Shown here: positions 44,431 through 44,819 of the stretch, in pieces
Layout: each line of letters starts with the position of its first letter
Numbering within the stretch: position 1 is the first letter of the stretch
Origin: Fidelibacterota bacterium
GTDB taxonomy: Bacteria; Fidelibacterota; Marinisomatia; SCGC-AAA003-L08; GCA-2689995
Assembly: GCA_014381925.1 (NCBI GenBank)
Contig: JACNKR010000054.1
Location: 1-44,819, forward strand
Direction: 5' to 3'
Length of the DNA: 44,819 nt
The notes under the pieces: model-generated
The model's input: the letters and a program-made list of their open reading frames with translations, nothing else
What the model was told of the DNA's origin: nothing
Databases searched by the model: none
Translations under genes and position numbers: made by a program

Positions 44431-44819
44431 ATGAAGAAAATTAAACGTGCTAAAATGAATGGTGAAACCATGTATGAAAATTTCAAAAATGCTTATGATA
44501 AATTGAGTGAGTTATTAAAAAATGAACGCAATTTTGAAGCATTTGTATTAGCATTTTCTATTTTAGAAGATAGAGTGAATGCAACTTATTTTACTTTATT
44601 TAAACTTCATGGATTCAAAGAAAAATCCGCATATATTCCACTTTGGTCAAAAGTTAAAGTGTTAATTGCTACAAATATCATTAGTGTAAAAAATGCAATG
44701 GAATTAAAAACTATAGCAGATGAAAGGAATAATAGAATACACTCTTATTTTCTAAATGATGTTTCTTTTACCGAAGAAGATGTCAAGAATATAGTGTTCT
44801 TAATTAGAGCTATTGATAA
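44431..44819 (+). CDS. Partial HEPN-like protein, cut by the window end
   Basis: An open frame starts at the ATG at 44431 and runs off the right edge with no stop (129 residues so far). The translation begins MKKIKRAKMNGETMYENF and is helical and charged. It contains ADERNNRIHSYF near residue 108, matching the Rx4H motif of HEPN ribonuclease-type domains. HEPN proteins occur in toxin-antitoxin and defence systems, but the motif is short and the fold is inferred. It starts 7 bases after the tail-collar gene stop. Confidence 0.6.
   Translation, partial: MKKIKRAKMNGETMYENFKNAYDKLSELLKNERNFEAFVLAFSILEDRVNATYFTLFKLHGFKEKSAYIPLWSKVKVLIATNIISVKNAMELKTIADERNNRIHSYFLNDVSFTEEDVKNIVFLIRAID

Overview
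The DNA is strongly AT-rich, and several encoded proteins end in tags typical of the Fibrobacteres-Chlorobi-Bacteroidetes superphylum. Two end in a type IX secretion-like domain with the YPNPFNP motif, and two end in paired dockerin-like EF-hand repeats. Together with a BtuG-like vitamin B12 protein and a TMEM220-family protein, this points to a Candidatus Marinimicrobia (SAR406)-like bacterium. The taxon is inferred from these features and was not tested by a search.

Layout. (1) 0.1-5.9 kb, minus strand: two small proteins, an FAD oxidoreductase, gatB, serA and a class V aminotransferase that probably works with SerA. (2) 6.0-10.2 kb, plus strand: queE and queC for 7-deazaguanine (queuosine) synthesis, a large secreted Asp-box/BNR-repeat protein with a dockerin-like end, and a small secreted Cys/Lys-rich protein closed by a clear terminator. 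(3) 10.3-22.9 kb, minus strand: a tightly overlapping 11-gene cluster of multiheme c-type cytochromes. It also holds a four-helix b-type cytochrome, two NHL-type beta-propellers, a tandem-rhodanese lipoprotein and a probable outer-membrane beta-barrel. I read it as a route for electrons from membrane quinol to the cell surface. (4) 23.1-26.5 kb, minus strand: an acetyl-CoA hydrolase/transferase gene broken by one TAA, and a separate multiheme cytochrome with a type IX-like sorting tag. (5) 26.6-34.7 kb: a PQQ-type sugar dehydrogenase, a TMEM220-like protein, a Lys-rich basic protein, a secreted trypsin-like protease with a dockerin-like end, and a cobalamin-riboswitch-controlled BtuB/BtuG-like pair. 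(6) 34.8-38.4 kb: an isoaspartyl peptidase, a Phd-type antitoxin with a decayed PIN toxin, and aroK-aroB-aroQ. (7) 38.5-44.8 kb, plus strand: a 1126-residue ATPase regulator with a SARP-like C-terminus, 730 bases of small palindromes and AT-rich repeats, then an accessory block (coiled-coil protein, Gly-rich exported protein, tail-collar exported protein, and a truncated HEPN-like protein).

The most notable point is at the head of the cytochrome cluster. The first gene carries its signal peptide and first heme site, then an in-frame UGA in a Gly-rich stretch, then 449 more residues with ten CxxCH motifs and one CX3CH motif and no signal peptide of their own. The RNA after the UGA can fold into a small hairpin with a G-U apical loop about where a bacterial SECIS loop would lie. 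A selenocysteine-containing multiheme cytochrome is therefore possible. A plain nonsense mutation or base error is also possible, especially since the next gene upstream carries a TAA that cannot be recoded in this way. Across the window I count 64 CxxCH motifs in seven cytochromes, plus five wider-spaced CXnCH candidates.
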